From positions 1 through 36,366 of the forward strand of contig MNCI01000146.1 of assembly GCA_015680685.1 (NCBI GenBank): a DNA stretch of 36,366 nucleotides, in the 5' to 3' direction. The stretch is from Gnetum montanum. Taxonomy: Eukaryota > Streptophyta > Gnetopsida > Gnetales > Gnetaceae. Each line of letters begins with the position of its first letter. Positions within the stretch are counted from its first letter, which is position 1. This document shows, piece by piece, positions 20,467 through 31,139 of this stretch. Below the pieces are notes generated by a model, which did no database searches, was not told where the DNA came from, and worked only from the letters and a program-made list of their open reading frames with translations. The position numbers were made by a program, and so were the translations under genes.

Positions 20467-21623
20467 GCAACGCAATGCCATAAGGGTTGTAAATACTCAA
20501 CCAGCTATTGGTTCTGACAATCGTATAAAGAGACAACCTTTCTTCAGAACCAACAATCCAACCAAGCCCTCACAACCACAAGCGGTTGAACCTCTGAATC
20601 CATCTCTATCAAATAAGGCTTTAGAGCTCCCTTCAAACCAAACATAGAGCTCAATGCATATGGTTATGTTAACACATGTCATTACTAACTAGATTAAGGT
20701 GAGCCACCTTCCTAGGAAATTATTTGATCTTGGAAGCCCTCTAATCTATCTCCAAGTCACTGGGAATGAACCATGTAAAGCTCTTTTGGACTTAGGTTCT
20801 GGTGTCAACCTAATATCACAAGAGATGTATAAAGCCTGGAACCTGCCTCCATTAAGAAAGAGCAATATTTGATTAGAGATGGCTGACTAGTCCATCACTG
20901 TTCCCTTGGGACTGGTGGAGGACATCATTACCATTGTGTGTGGGTGGTCATACCTAACTGATTTCGTAGTGATATAAGTAAACAATGATAAAGGGGACTT
21001 CCCAATAATAATGGGAAGGGCATGGCTAAGTACTGTAGATGCACGTCTAGGAATCCATGATCTTTTCCTAGAAATATCTAAGGAGAACACTTTTGGAAAG
21101 ATTGAGAAGAAGAAAGTTCCATGCATCGCATACAGTGACACAGGGTGCAATTGTGTGCAGAGATTTTGGGTTGTGCAAAATTTTGCATTGCTTGCATGCA
21201 ACCGGTGTGCACAAGACCTTAACTAACAAAAGTGCCTATATGTAGCAGCCACATGACAAGGAGACACCCAGTGGCTGATGGCTGATCAAGTGAGTAACTC
21301 ACTAATGTGCATGGAACTAACTGAGGGAATGACTAGTGCCTACATTGAAAGCATAGATGAACTCGAGCAAGTCCGTCGCCAACTTCCAAACCTTAACCTG
21401 AAAACATCAAAAAAATTCATAACAGACCAAACAAGCACTCTGATAAGAAGTTGTTAGTCCATGTGCAACGGACCAAACCTTACCATGAATCTAGAATGGT
21501 CAGTGCACATAATACCTCTGAGAAGGGATGACCCTGCTCATTATTTTAGATCTCCTCCTTTCAAATCAGTCATGGGGGAGATGGCCACCTCTGCTGATCA
21601 ATTGAGGCCCTCATTTCCTTTTT
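20467..21623 (+). pseudogene. Element D aspartic protease and truncated pol tail
   Basis: After the gag stop the frame continues (RQPFFRTNNPTKPSQPQAVE), then VMLTHVITN, LFDLGSPLIYLQVTG and the active-site block KALLDLGSGVNLISQEMYKAW at about 20,779-20,841, with catalytic Asp-Leu-Gly intact. FPIIMGRAWLSTVDARLGI follows. Stops occur at several places, mostly of the kind made by C-to-T change. After 21,230 the reading goes through NLNLKTS to HYFRSPPFKSVMGEMATSAD and a stop near 21,624. F joins the same parts, and the final block matches the end of pol in B, so reverse transcriptase to integrase was cleanly lost. The protease would have matured gag. Confidence 0.85.
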
Positions 21624-22913
21624 GAGTTTTTTTTTACACATTTTTGTTTTACAAATTTCTTTAACTTTTCTTATTTTTATTTTGCAACATCATTCATACT
21701 TTTTTGTTTCTTTGTGTGGTTGTTTGTGTTGTTAGGTCTGTCACCTAATAAGTACTCCTGATGGTGGTATGAACTATATTCTATTGATTGCTAATGTTTG
21801 GTTTTTACCTTTGAGTTATAATGTTGATACTAAGGTATGGTTCTTTTGATATAATAGGCAATGAGTCCACGTCATCCATGCATCCATGAATTTCTATGGT
21901 CTCTCTTGGCTTGAAATTGTACAGTTCCTTTCTTTAAATAATAGAACTATCAACAAATTGATGATTGGACATTTCTCAAGCTAAGGAAGGACTCAAGGAT
22001 TGAAAAGGGTGTGACTTTCAGGAGATTTGATGCATTTGTGCTGGCTATTCTCTTGGGTGCTTGGATTTTTTCTTCTTGGGTTTTCCTTAGCATTCCGACG
22101 TTGCTCCATTATCAGGAAGCTGAGCTAATAAAAATAATAAGTCTTTACATGGTGTGGTTCTCATGCAAAAAAAAAAAAAAAAATAGTGCCAATTCAAAGC
22201 ATTCCCCTTAGGAAAAATAATCATCTGGGCTACAAGCACTAGTTATGGAACTAAATAAACATGTTCCCTCTAACTAAGGCCCTCTCTCACCTCCTACTTT
22301 TCCCTTTCTCATTTCCTCAGAATGGTGGTGACTCTTTGGCGAAAGCATTCTTATTACTTCAAGAGCATGGATTGGCCAAGTGTATTAATGTGAAGTCACT
22401 AGATGTGGATTGTTTGAGGCTGGATTTGGAATGAGATCTACTAAGTCACATTAACCATACACACACAAGGGACTGTACACCACCTTGTTCTTGGGATTCC
22501 ATTCCATTCTCTTCTCCTCATCATTCTTTCTCCATTTTCCAACTCATTGCGGGTCGTATCAGTAGTCTATATGTTGGTTGATGCATTGTTGTCTTTTTGG
22601 TAAATTCTTGTGGTTAAGACTTTAACTCTTGCTTCCAAATGACATTCCCAGAGCCTATGGACTCTTTGAATGTGGGATTGTTAGGGCATAAAGGGCATGA
22701 GCCTGCTTTGGGGAGGACCCATTGGCATTCCTATTTGATGCATCATTTAACTTCTTTCCTTAAAACATTTCCGCAATCAACAATTTTTTTATTCATTACC
22801 CCCTCTAACATCCATTTTATCGACGTTTCCATTGTTTCTTTTTCTTCATCTTTCTTATTCCTTATATTTTTCCATTCTATCGCTACCAAAGGATTGCTCT
22901 TAGTCATGGGGGC
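21624..22913 (+). other. 3' non-coding region of element D
   Basis: A T-rich tract with TTTTTGTTTTACA motifs is followed by sequence co-linear with 30,234-28,908 of F on the other strand. It ends exactly at AGTCATGGGGG plus C (22,902-22,913). An 18-nt A run lies near 22,165. Small frames at 22,011 and 22,639 are not conserved as proteins. Confidence 0.75.
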
Positions 22914-23773
22914 TGATGAGTGGCAAGATACCCCTACACTCAACCATATGAATATGAGCGTTACACGCATGATTTGGTCGAACTCCACAGACGGACTAGT
23001 TGTGGCACCTAGATAGTTAGCCTTAGGTTGTAGTTCGCTATCTTCCCACTTGGACTAGTATTATCTTTGTCATGTATGGTTTAGAGTGATGTGTATGATG
23101 TGGTTTCTACTCTAACGCTACTCCTAAAGGCAATGGAAGGTAATATTATCTAAGCTAAGAGAGAAAGGGTGAGAGAGAATCTAAACTAGCCTAAGTGCGA
23201 TGAGCAGCTGTTCCTTGATTATCCGTACACATCTTGGACTTTGTGCATGACTACCACTGGGATTACCAAGCGCAGATCCTAGGTACACTACTGGGTTACC
23301 AAGTAGTCATACTTAAATGCTCGTAATCAAGTCGTACTCATTCCGAGTTTAACAGGAGTTTAAGGATGAGAGATATTAACTAAGAAAGCAATAAATAAAA
23401 ATTAAATAATTAATTAATTAAACTAAGTGAATGCTACAATGATGAAGTAATCTCGATCTTTATTGCCGGTCATGTGCGTGTCCAAGTACATCACACTCGA
23501 ATAAAGGATGTTGTACAATTACAATCATCACACTACGGGCATACATGGAGAGGAAAAGGCAGAGAGAAATAAAATACTTAAACTAAAGACTAAATTAAAA
23601 CTGACTCCTAGAACAAGGAAAACTGCCTCTTATTTATAGGAATTGAGGTAGACCGCAATATCATGACCCCGATAACTGGGCTTTGATAACTGGGCCTGAC
23701 AGACCATGTATCTTGTATCAGGGCTCCGATAACATGGCTCTGATAACTAGGCCTGACAGACCATGACTTATCA
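22914..23773 (-). repeat. LTR E (3' LTR of element E)
   Basis: On the plus strand it starts TGATGAGTGG and ends CTTATCA. The TATA box is TATTTATA at 23,631-23,638 and the AATAAA signal at 23,459-23,464, 166 bp apart. U3 has AATATC (23,657) and GATAAC at 23,671, 23,685, 23,728 and 23,742, in 14-bp steps; the block with CCTGACAGACCATG is duplicated. Its outer end joins the end of element D without spacer. Confidence 0.85.
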
Positions 23774-23790
23774 TAGCCCCATGACTAAAT
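23774..23790 (-). other. Polypurine tract of element E
   Basis: Minus strand TTAGTCATGGGGCTA immediately before the LTR start, as in F and C. Confidence 0.75.
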
Positions 23791-23879
23791 AACAACTTGT
23801 CCTTGAGTTACAGAGAGAACAATATCCATTGATTACACAGTGGATAGGTATGGGATTATTGACTAACTAGAAATTTATT

Positions 23880-24701
23880 TATGCTGTAGTGGAGAATTAA
23901 AAAAAATTTGGACACAGATACAAAAGACAAAACTTGTGGAACTCATGGAGTTCTTGGTGGCGGTGGCTCCTACATGGGTGTCTTTCCCTTTTCTTACACT
24001 CCAGGTCTTGAGATTTGATGGTGTTGAAGTATGGCCTAGATTTTTTCCTCTTGTAAGGCCTTGAGTGTCTTGGCGCGCATGTAAGTTTGCACTTGTGCCA
24101 TAGAGGCATCCCAGTCAACCTTCTCTTTTTCTTCTACCACCCTTTTATTCTCTGTCAATAGTTTATTAAATTGCTCAGTGTCCAGCTGGTTATGAGTAAC
24201 CTTTGGCCTTGTACTCGGAAGGTTTAATATTTCCAAAATGGCTTGAACAAAGAAATCAATAGTCACACCACAAATGTTAACTGTGGTGTCTTCTTCTTTA
24301 TTGTGCCAAAATTGTTACGTTTCCCCTAAGTACCAGGCACCACTTTCAGAGAGGGTAGGGCATAATGGGGATCCTTTGAGGTGATCCCTAATGGCCTTTG
24401 GAGCAAATTTTGTGAAAGGTCCAAAGTTTAATTCCATGATCACTACAGTGAATATGGATCTTTCATGGATGGTTTGAACATAATCCTAGGTCAGTGTGAG
24501 ATATCATCCCTGTTCAGACGTTGCAGTAGCTCCTCCTTTAGCCTACCTTGATTGTACAATAGCAAGGTCTTCTTGGTGGATACTAAATGATTGTTCCTCC
24601 TACTCTGCATGTTGTTCAGCAGGAGCTTGTCCTTCACCTCTCCTAGGTTGTTTGATCATACCTTGAGCAGGACCTTCCTATTGTCCACGTTTTGGGGCCA
24701 T
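23880..24701 (-). pseudogene. Element E ORF3, conserved env-position ORF
   Basis: The ATG at 24,701 gives MAPKRG, then a stop; further stops follow. The conserved domain lies at about 24,230-24,450: MELNFGPFTKFAPKAIRDHL, GSPLCPTLSESGAWYLGET, then VTIDFFVQAILEILNLPS. A charged, probably coiled-coil part follows (24,036-24,266: LLTENKRVVEEKEKVDWDAS, MRAKTLKALQEEK). B has the same domain and F part of it (NGPFTEARYKLH). The length would be about 270 codons here and longer in C. No signal peptide or membrane segment is visible, which argues against an envelope protein. Function unknown. Confidence 0.6.
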
Positions 24702-25210
24702 TTGCAATCACACGGGGCTAATCATTAGTAAGGTTGTTACCAAAGTTAGGTTATACCTTATTGCTTGCCTTAATAGATTTACTTTATTTCCGTGTGATGT
24801 TAATTATTGAAAGAACATGTCCTCGAAAGGTTATAATATTGAGTCCTCTTTGCTTAGGTGGTTTCCAAATTTAATTTTCTGGTATAGCTAAGGAGATGAA
24901 ATTATTTTTGACACATTTTGTTCTTAATTTTACAACTAATTACCCTTAAAGATGTCCTTTAGGTGATGATGAATTTCAAAAAATTCATGTACTATTCGGC
25001 ATGTGCCCCTCCTTCACGACTAAGCTGAACACTCCGAGTTCAAGTAGGTTCAAACGGAATGAATATCAGAGTACCAGCAAGCGAGTTATGGATATGAAAG
25101 CAAGGGATGAGCAATCGTGAGTCATAGAGAGGAATTTGAAAAACTTTTCCTATGTGAATAGTTGCAAATGATGTTGATTAGCACAAAGGGATCACATATA
25201 TATATTTTCA
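24702..25210 (-). promoter_or_regulatory. ORF3 leader with TATA-like run, element E
   Basis: Patchy but co-linear match to the B leader, ending at a TATATATA run (25,196-25,204), 495 nt from the ORF3 ATG (468 nt in B). The hexamer array of B is absent. Promoter function is inferred only from position and conservation. Confidence 0.4.
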
Positions 25211-26525
25211 TCGAAGTTAGGGCACTTACAGAATGTACCAAATTTTTAATATTTCTTTGAAATTAAACGATGTAAACTAGGGACATCTGGACGATTGTTA
25301 AAGGGTTCCAGGGTAATTCAACTAGTTCTGAAGGCACGAAAATTATGATGGTGTGGAATTTATCAGTAAGGACCTCAGATGGGAGGAAAAGGCTATGTGA
25401 TAGTAATAAGGGAAAGAAAATTGTTGGCAATATGCTAAGGGTAAGAAATGGTGTGTGTGAGCTATGTCATAAGCAAAGATTAAAAAAGATTACACAAGTG
25501 GGTCCTCCCCAAAATAGGTTTCAACCTATAATGCCCTTGTGTAACCACACTTAAAAGTGTTCGTGGGCACTAGAAGGGTTAAATGTAATCCACACTGATT
25601 CCAAAAAACACACACATGTAAATATCACCGGAATGAGGTAAGAATTCTATGTTACACACAACAGGAGCTACAATTACACGAATAGTGAGATGAGATGAAC
25701 TATAGAAAGGGATTGTAGAGATTGGGACATGAGGTAACTAATGCAGGGCATAGTGAATCCTGTGTGTAAAGCATGATTAATGTGTCATTAACCCATCGTT
25801 CCAAGATCAGGACCAAGTTGATTCCTCTTGATCAGTGACATCGCATTGTTTCATCCCATGATGAGCAACTATGAGAGTACCATAACAATAAGGCATACGA
25901 TCACTTGGCGTTTTATTCAAGGGAGGAGTGATTTTTTTTGTGGCACTTCCTTCTTTTAGAGAAGCCGCCAAACTTCAGGCATGGGTGCATGTCTTTCCAG
26001 TGGGACCCCCTAGAGCAGCATTGGATTTTTGAGTGCCCTTTTGATTACTCTTACTCCCATTTTTTGTTAGATCTACAAGGATCTTAGTACAACCATGTTG
26101 CATGATAACTCCCACAGATGTCACCAAAGAGAATCCTCAAGTCCCCTTGATGTCACACCCTAATCATTCCCTCTTGGTCCATCCTTCTTCATTCTAGGTA
26201 CAATGAACACAAAATTAATTTTAAGTTTTAAAAATGTTAAGAATATCACTGTACCCTCGAATAGAACCTCTTATTTGTAGAATGGATGAGTGGGTGTAAT
26301 GGGTTCACTGTCCAAATAATTGATCATTCGAGACTTAACAACATAGAACACACCTCAACCAATGATCCACATGAGTGTTTTATTCAGAGATGAGATTAGT
26401 TATAAAAACGTAAAGAGACAAAAAGACAAAAAGATAAAAAAAAAAGATAAAACAAGAAATTGAAAAATGAAAAACTAGAAAACAAAAAGTTGTAAAATTA
26501 AAGAAAATGAAAATTATTTATTAAT
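25211..26525 (-). other. 3' non-coding region of element E
   Basis: Homologous to the same region in B, D and F (for instance GTGGGTCCTCC at 25,499). It ends at an A-rich tract (26,400-26,525) equivalent to the T-rich tract after the pol stop. No gene is supported. Confidence 0.65.
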
Positions 26526-26526
26526 N
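26526..26526. other. Single N at the gag/3' region junction of element E
   Basis: The ambiguous base falls exactly between gag-protease linker and the A-rich start of the 3' region, where protease and pol would be expected. It is probably a closed gap. Confidence 0.65.
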
Positions 26527-27588
26527 TTCCAGGATAACAAGTTGACCCACTATGATATTTAGGACCATTAGATGGTATGCAAGGATCGGGATGTTGCCTT
26601 CCATGACTATGTTCATTGGGCCATATGGTTGTTGAAATGTTAGTTGATGGACCTGATGAAGTTACATGAGGCGTTGGGTTCGAAGATAAGGGTGCACGAT
26701 AGTGTGGGACTTGTGCTGAGTTGGAGGATGTAGTGGCCTCAAAATTGTTTTGTTCCTTCCTAGGATCATTTCTAAAGAAGGGATGCCTTCAATGTTGCTG
26801 AGGTCTCTCACTACTGTTGGAAGTAGTAGCACAAGTAATGTTCGTGGGTTCTTGTTGTGGTGTAGACACCTTAGGAACAGTTGGTGGTGATGTATAAGGA
26901 GGGAAAGGATGAGAATGTTGAAAGTTAGGAGGAGTATAAGGTGCACAAGATGGTAGTTGTGTTGAAGACATGGGCTGATAGTACTGAGGAGAATGATAAT
27001 ATGATGAGATAGAGTGTGTTGGCCCAGTTGGAGAAACAAGATGTTAAACTAGATAAGCATTTGGATTCGGATGATAAGAAGGGTGTCTCCAGTTTAGGGG
27101 TGGTTTCCCCCACAACTGGGATTGTTGCCACTGTGATCGAACACAATATCTCTATACAAACTCTGGGTGTAACGTATTTCCCCAATGCTCGTATAAATGT
27201 AACAATATTGGGAATTGGCCCTTGGGGTGATCGTACAGGCATATGTTGCATTCATATGTATGATTGGCAGTTGAGCTCTTATTTTCTTTATCCCTTCTTT
27301 TCAATTGTCTAATGTTTTTCCCTGCTTCTTGGATTGTCAAAACTCTATCTCCAATGATATCGATAAATTCTCCACACTTTTTATACGTCCATTCCAACAT
27401 CTTATTGATCTTTGCCTTGACTTCTTCTAACGATTGTTGTATCAGCAAAGATGGTTCTTTCTCCTTGTGATTGGTTGATTTCTCTTTTTTATGATCATGG
27501 ACCTTTGTTAAGTTGAGATTTTGGTCCCATTGATGTTTTTCAACACTCTCCCATCTAGCCATTTCTCCTTCTTCTTTTACTACTTGCT
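26527..27588 (-). pseudogene. Element E gag, C-terminal half
   Basis: The minus frame from 27,588 begins inside gag (QVVKEEGEMARWESVEKH, equal to the linker after the helical part in A and D), then a Lys/Glu-rich part, the zinc knuckle CNICLYDHPKGQ with its last Cys lost, and a Pro-rich tail (26,789-26,971). After a stop the frame goes on with RHPFFRNDPRKEQNN, matching the gag-protease linker of A, and stops at the N at 26,526. The N-terminal half, primer site and own 5' LTR are missing; LTR F directly abuts the break. Confidence 0.8.
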
Positions 27589-28364
27589 TGATGAGTGGCG
27601 AGGTACCCCTACACTCAACCATACGAATACGAGCATTACACGTGTGATCCAGTTGAACTCCACAGACTAAGTGCCTACATTCCTCATGGAACACTTAAGG
27701 TTAATCGTTCATTGTCTTCCTAGACTTACTTGTATTTGTTACGGTTGTATGGTTAAGTAAGTTTGAGGTATGTGATTTTTATATCTTTTATGTTTTTATC
27801 TCCTATGATAATGAGGTAAAGGGAGAAGAGACTAATTAACTAACTTTAAATAACTAAGTCTTAATTAACCTAGCATCAGTATCTTTTCCCACTTACCGTT
27901 CACACCCTGAACCAATGCAACCTTTGGGATTACCAAATGCTATTCGTTGCTAGGATTACCAAGCGTAACGCACATGCTCGAAGCAGTCGTACTGAATACA
28001 CTTAACTATGAGAGAAGAATTGAGAGAGATTTAATTAACTAATAAAGCATTTAAATGATGAATAATAAATAAAATCCTATTTAGCTTAGTCCATGCACTG
28101 CAAGGTTTATCCAAGAAGTTTGTCTTTATTTCCGTACATAAACTTGTGCTCAGGTACAATATTTGCTCTAATAAAGATCTGTTCACTTTGGAGCTCCTAC
28201 TACGGGCACATGNTATTTTTGGAGAGGTAAAACTGCTAGAGTTTCACTACGTTCTAGGCCTAGATTGAGAAACAAGGGAGAGCCACCTCTTATTTATAGA
28301 TTTGGCGGTGCACTACGATATCACATCCGTGATATCGTGGCCCATGCGATATCGCGTCCCATCA
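27589..28364 (-). repeat. LTR F (3' LTR of element F)
   Basis: Plus strand TGATGAGTGG to CCCATCA, 776 bp. TATTTATA is at 28,291-28,298, the AATAAA signal at 28,125-28,130, and GATATC at 28,317, 28,331 and 28,348. A single N is at 28,213, with only about a dozen bases missing there relative to LTR A. The outer end abuts mid-gag of E. Confidence 0.85.
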
Positions 28365-28379
28365 TACCCCCATGACTGA
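28365..28379 (-). other. Polypurine tract of element F
   Basis: Minus strand TCAGTCATGGGGGTA, then the LTR start TGATGGGACG. This fixes the LTR border and direction. Confidence 0.8.
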
Positions 28380-28654
28380 ATAAAAACTCATCGTCAAGTT
28401 CCTTACAAAATATTGGGGCAGTATGGGATTATTCACTTAAATGGAACTAATGGTGAATGGGATGACATGTGAACGGATCATCATTACAGAACAAGAAAAA
28501 ATTGGTGTTCATGACAAAAAGAGTGAACACTTTATACATTTGACATTAGGCCTTATTTGGAAGCTAAGAGAGAAGAGAGAAAAAGTCTGCTATTGCCAAT
28601 GCCAAAGTTGCGCCTTTCGTTGTCTATCCGTAAGTGTGCCATCCATCTCATTCT

Positions 28655-28920
28655 TTACATAGCTTCTTCAGCACCGATCCATTCCAAGTGTTCCCTCCAG
28701 ATCCAATTCATTGTTGCATGATTGCCATCTACACACACAACAGTCTTTATATTAGCAAGGGTAAATGAATCACAATGTAGTTTATACCTTGCTTCAGTGA
28801 AAGGTCCATTGGTTGAGTTGTGGTATGGCTGATATAGGTCTGGAGATATCATAGTGGCTACTGAAGGTGTAGGGGTTAGGAGAAAATTGAAAAAATTTGG
28901 GTCTGAACCCCCATGACTAA
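28655..28920 (-). pseudogene. Element F ORF3 remnant
   Basis: The minus frame following AGTCATGGGGG (28,908-28,918) is open to a stop at 28,655: FLLTPTPSVATMISPDLYQ, NGPFTEARYKLHCDSFTLAN, MNWIWREHLEWIGAEEAM. NGPFTEARY resembles FGPFTKFAP of the ORF3 in E, so it may be a short or internally deleted ORF3. The rest up to the polypurine tract is decayed. An ATG further up gives 110 codons, but that part matches non-coding sequence in D. Confidence 0.4.
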
Positions 28921-30234
28921 GAGAGAACCTTTGGTAGCAATAGAATGGAGAAAGAATAAATAACAAGAAAGATGGAGAAAAAGACAACTATAATGTTAAT
29001 GAAATGGATGTAAAGATGGAAATGAACAAAATGAAGTTGATTGCAAAAATGTTAAGGGAAAGAATTTAACTGATGTACCAAATAGGAATGTCAATGGGTC
29101 CTCCCCAGACCAAGCTCATGCCCCTAATGCCCTGACAAATCCACATTCGAAGAGTCCATAGGCTCTAGGAATGTCATTGGGGACAAGAGTTAAAGTTGTA
29201 ACCATAAGAATTTACCAAAAAGAAAACAATGTGTCAACCAAAATATGCACTAATGATACAACTGACAATGAGGTGAACAATGGAGAGAAGGATCGAGAGA
29301 AGAGAATGGAATGGAATCCCAAGAACAAGGTGGTGTATAGCCCCTTGTGTAGTTAATGATTAATGTGACTTAGTAGATCCCATTCCAAGTCCAGCCTCAA
29401 ACAAACCACATCCAGTGACTTTGCATTAATGCATTCGGCCAATCCATCCCCTTGAAGTAACAAGAATGCCTTCCCAAAGAGCCACCACCATTCCGATGAA
29501 ATGAAGGAGGAGAGAATGGGAAGCGAGAAGGGCCTTAGTTAGAGGAAACATTTTTATTTTAGTTCCATAACCAGTGCTTGTAGCCCAAATGATTATTTCG
29601 TCTAAGGGGTGTGCTTTGAATTCTCACTGTTTGTTTTTTTTGTTTTATGTGTTTATGTGTGAGAACCACACCATGCAAAGATTTTGTTATTTTTATTTGC
29701 TCAGCTTCTCGATAATTAAGTAACATCGAAACAGTAAGAAAACTCAAGAAGAAAACATCCAAGCACCTAAGAGAATGGCCAACACAAATGCATTAAGTTC
29801 CCTTGAAGCCACACCATTTTCAATCCTTGAGTCCTTCCTTAGTTTGAGAAATGCCCAGTTACCGATTTGTTGATAGTTCTTATTTAAAAAGGGACTGTAC
29901 ATTTCCAAGCTGAGAGAGACCATAGGAATTTATGGATGTATGAATGAAGTGAACTCATTGCCTGCTATATCAAAAGAACCATACCTTAGTATCGACATCA
30001 TAACTTAAAGGAAAAAACCAAACATTAGCAACCAATAGAAAAATGGTTCATACCATCATTAAGAACACTTATTGGGTGACAAACTTACAAGATGGATAAC
30101 ATACACAAGAAATGGAAAAATATGAACGATGTTGTAAAACAAAAATAAGAAAAGTTAAAGAAATTTGTAAAACAAAAATGTGTAAAACAAAAACATGTAA
30201 AACAAAAACTTAAAAGAATTGAGGGCCTCAAATG
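28921..30234 (-). other. 3' non-coding region of element F
   Basis: Co-linear with 21,624-22,901 of D. It starts with tandem TGTAAAACAAAAAC-type units (30,130-30,210) next to the pol stop. No gene is supported. Confidence 0.75.
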
Positions 30235-31139
30235 ATTAGCATAGGTGGCCATCTCCCCCATGACTGAATGGAAACGGAGAGATCCGAAATAAGGAACGCC
30301 TATTTGAATTTTTTAGAAGTGTCCAAATTCTCCTGATTGATGTTTTCAGGTTAAGGGTTGGAAGTTGGCGACGCTCATATTCCAATGTATCTATGCTTTC
30401 GTTATGGGTGCAAGTTGTTCCCCCAATTTGTTCCATGCATGTTGGTGGGCTGCTGTCTTGATCAGCTGTCAACCACTGGGTGTTCTCTTGTTGTGTGGTT
30501 ACTACATACAAGCACCTTTGTATCTAAGTTTCTTGGGCACACTAGTTGCATGCAGGAGATGCTGAGCATTCCTCCATGTCATCACTCTCTGAGTCACTGT
30601 ATGTGATGCATGGAACTTTCTTTTTCTCGATCTTTCCATAAATGTTTACCTTAGATATTTCCAAGGAAAGATCATGGATTCCTAGGCATCCGTCTATTGT
30701 ACTTAGCCATGTCCTTTCCATTATGATTGGGAAGTCCCCTTTGTTGTTGTTGATTTCTATCACCAGAAAATCAGCTAGGTATGACTAACCACACATTGTG
30801 GTAACGATGTCCTCCACCAATCCCAAGGGAATGGTGATGGACTAGTTAGCCAACTCTAGTTGAATATTACTCTTCTTAAGTGGAGGCAGGTTCCAAGCTT
30901 TATACATTTCTTGTGAGATTAAGTTGACTTCGGAACCTAAGTCAAGAAGAGCCTTATGAGGTTCATTCCCAGTGACTTGGAGGTAGATTAAAGGACTTCC
31001 AGGGTTAGAGAGTTTCTTGGGAATGTGGCCTACCTTGATCTAGTTGGTAATGGTATGTGTTAACATAACCATGTGCGTTAAGCTCTATTGTTGGTTTGAG
31101 GGGAGCTTCGAAGCCTTAGTTGTTGGAGGAGCGTACACA
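30235..31139 (-). pseudogene. Element F aspartic protease and truncated pol tail
   Basis: The minus strand reads VMLTHTITN, SNPGSPLIYLQVTGNEPHKA, then the active-site block LLDLGSEVNLISQEMYKAW (about 30,890-30,950, catalytic Asp-Leu-Gly intact), FPIIMERTWLSTIDGCLGIH and KIEKKKVPCITYSDSE. Stops occur at several Trp and Gln codons. It continues to NLNLKTS and, near 30,300-30,235, YFGSLRF and SVMGEMATYAN, the same end as in D. The joint deletion of reverse transcriptase, RNase H and integrase is therefore common to D and F. Confidence 0.85.

Larger units (their letters stand above)
17665..22913 (+). mobile_element. Element D: gag-protease-only Ty3/gypsy element
   Basis: On the plus strand: LTR, gap, gag, protease, the last codons of pol, 3' non-coding region ending at AGTCATGGGGG. 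No reverse transcriptase, RNase H or integrase. F has the same structure in inverted orientation. The 3' LTR in the expected orientation is absent; instead LTR E follows inverted. The shared structure fits a non-autonomous gag-type (TR-GAG-like) subfamily. Confidence 0.8.
22914..27588 (-). mobile_element. Element E: gag fragment, ORF3 and 3' LTR
   Basis: On the minus strand: partial gag (27,588-26,527), a single N, 3' non-coding region, ORF3 leader, ORF3, polypurine tract, LTR E. Its gag is more diverged than the others, so it belongs to a separate branch. Protease and pol are absent, but the break lies at an N and may be an assembly effect. Confidence 0.75.

Noticed and set aside
30130-30210. 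Repeated TGTAAAACAAAAAC units considered as telomere-like or satellite
   Set aside because: They form part of a conserved T-rich tract after the pol stop in B, D and F and are not the plant telomere repeat.
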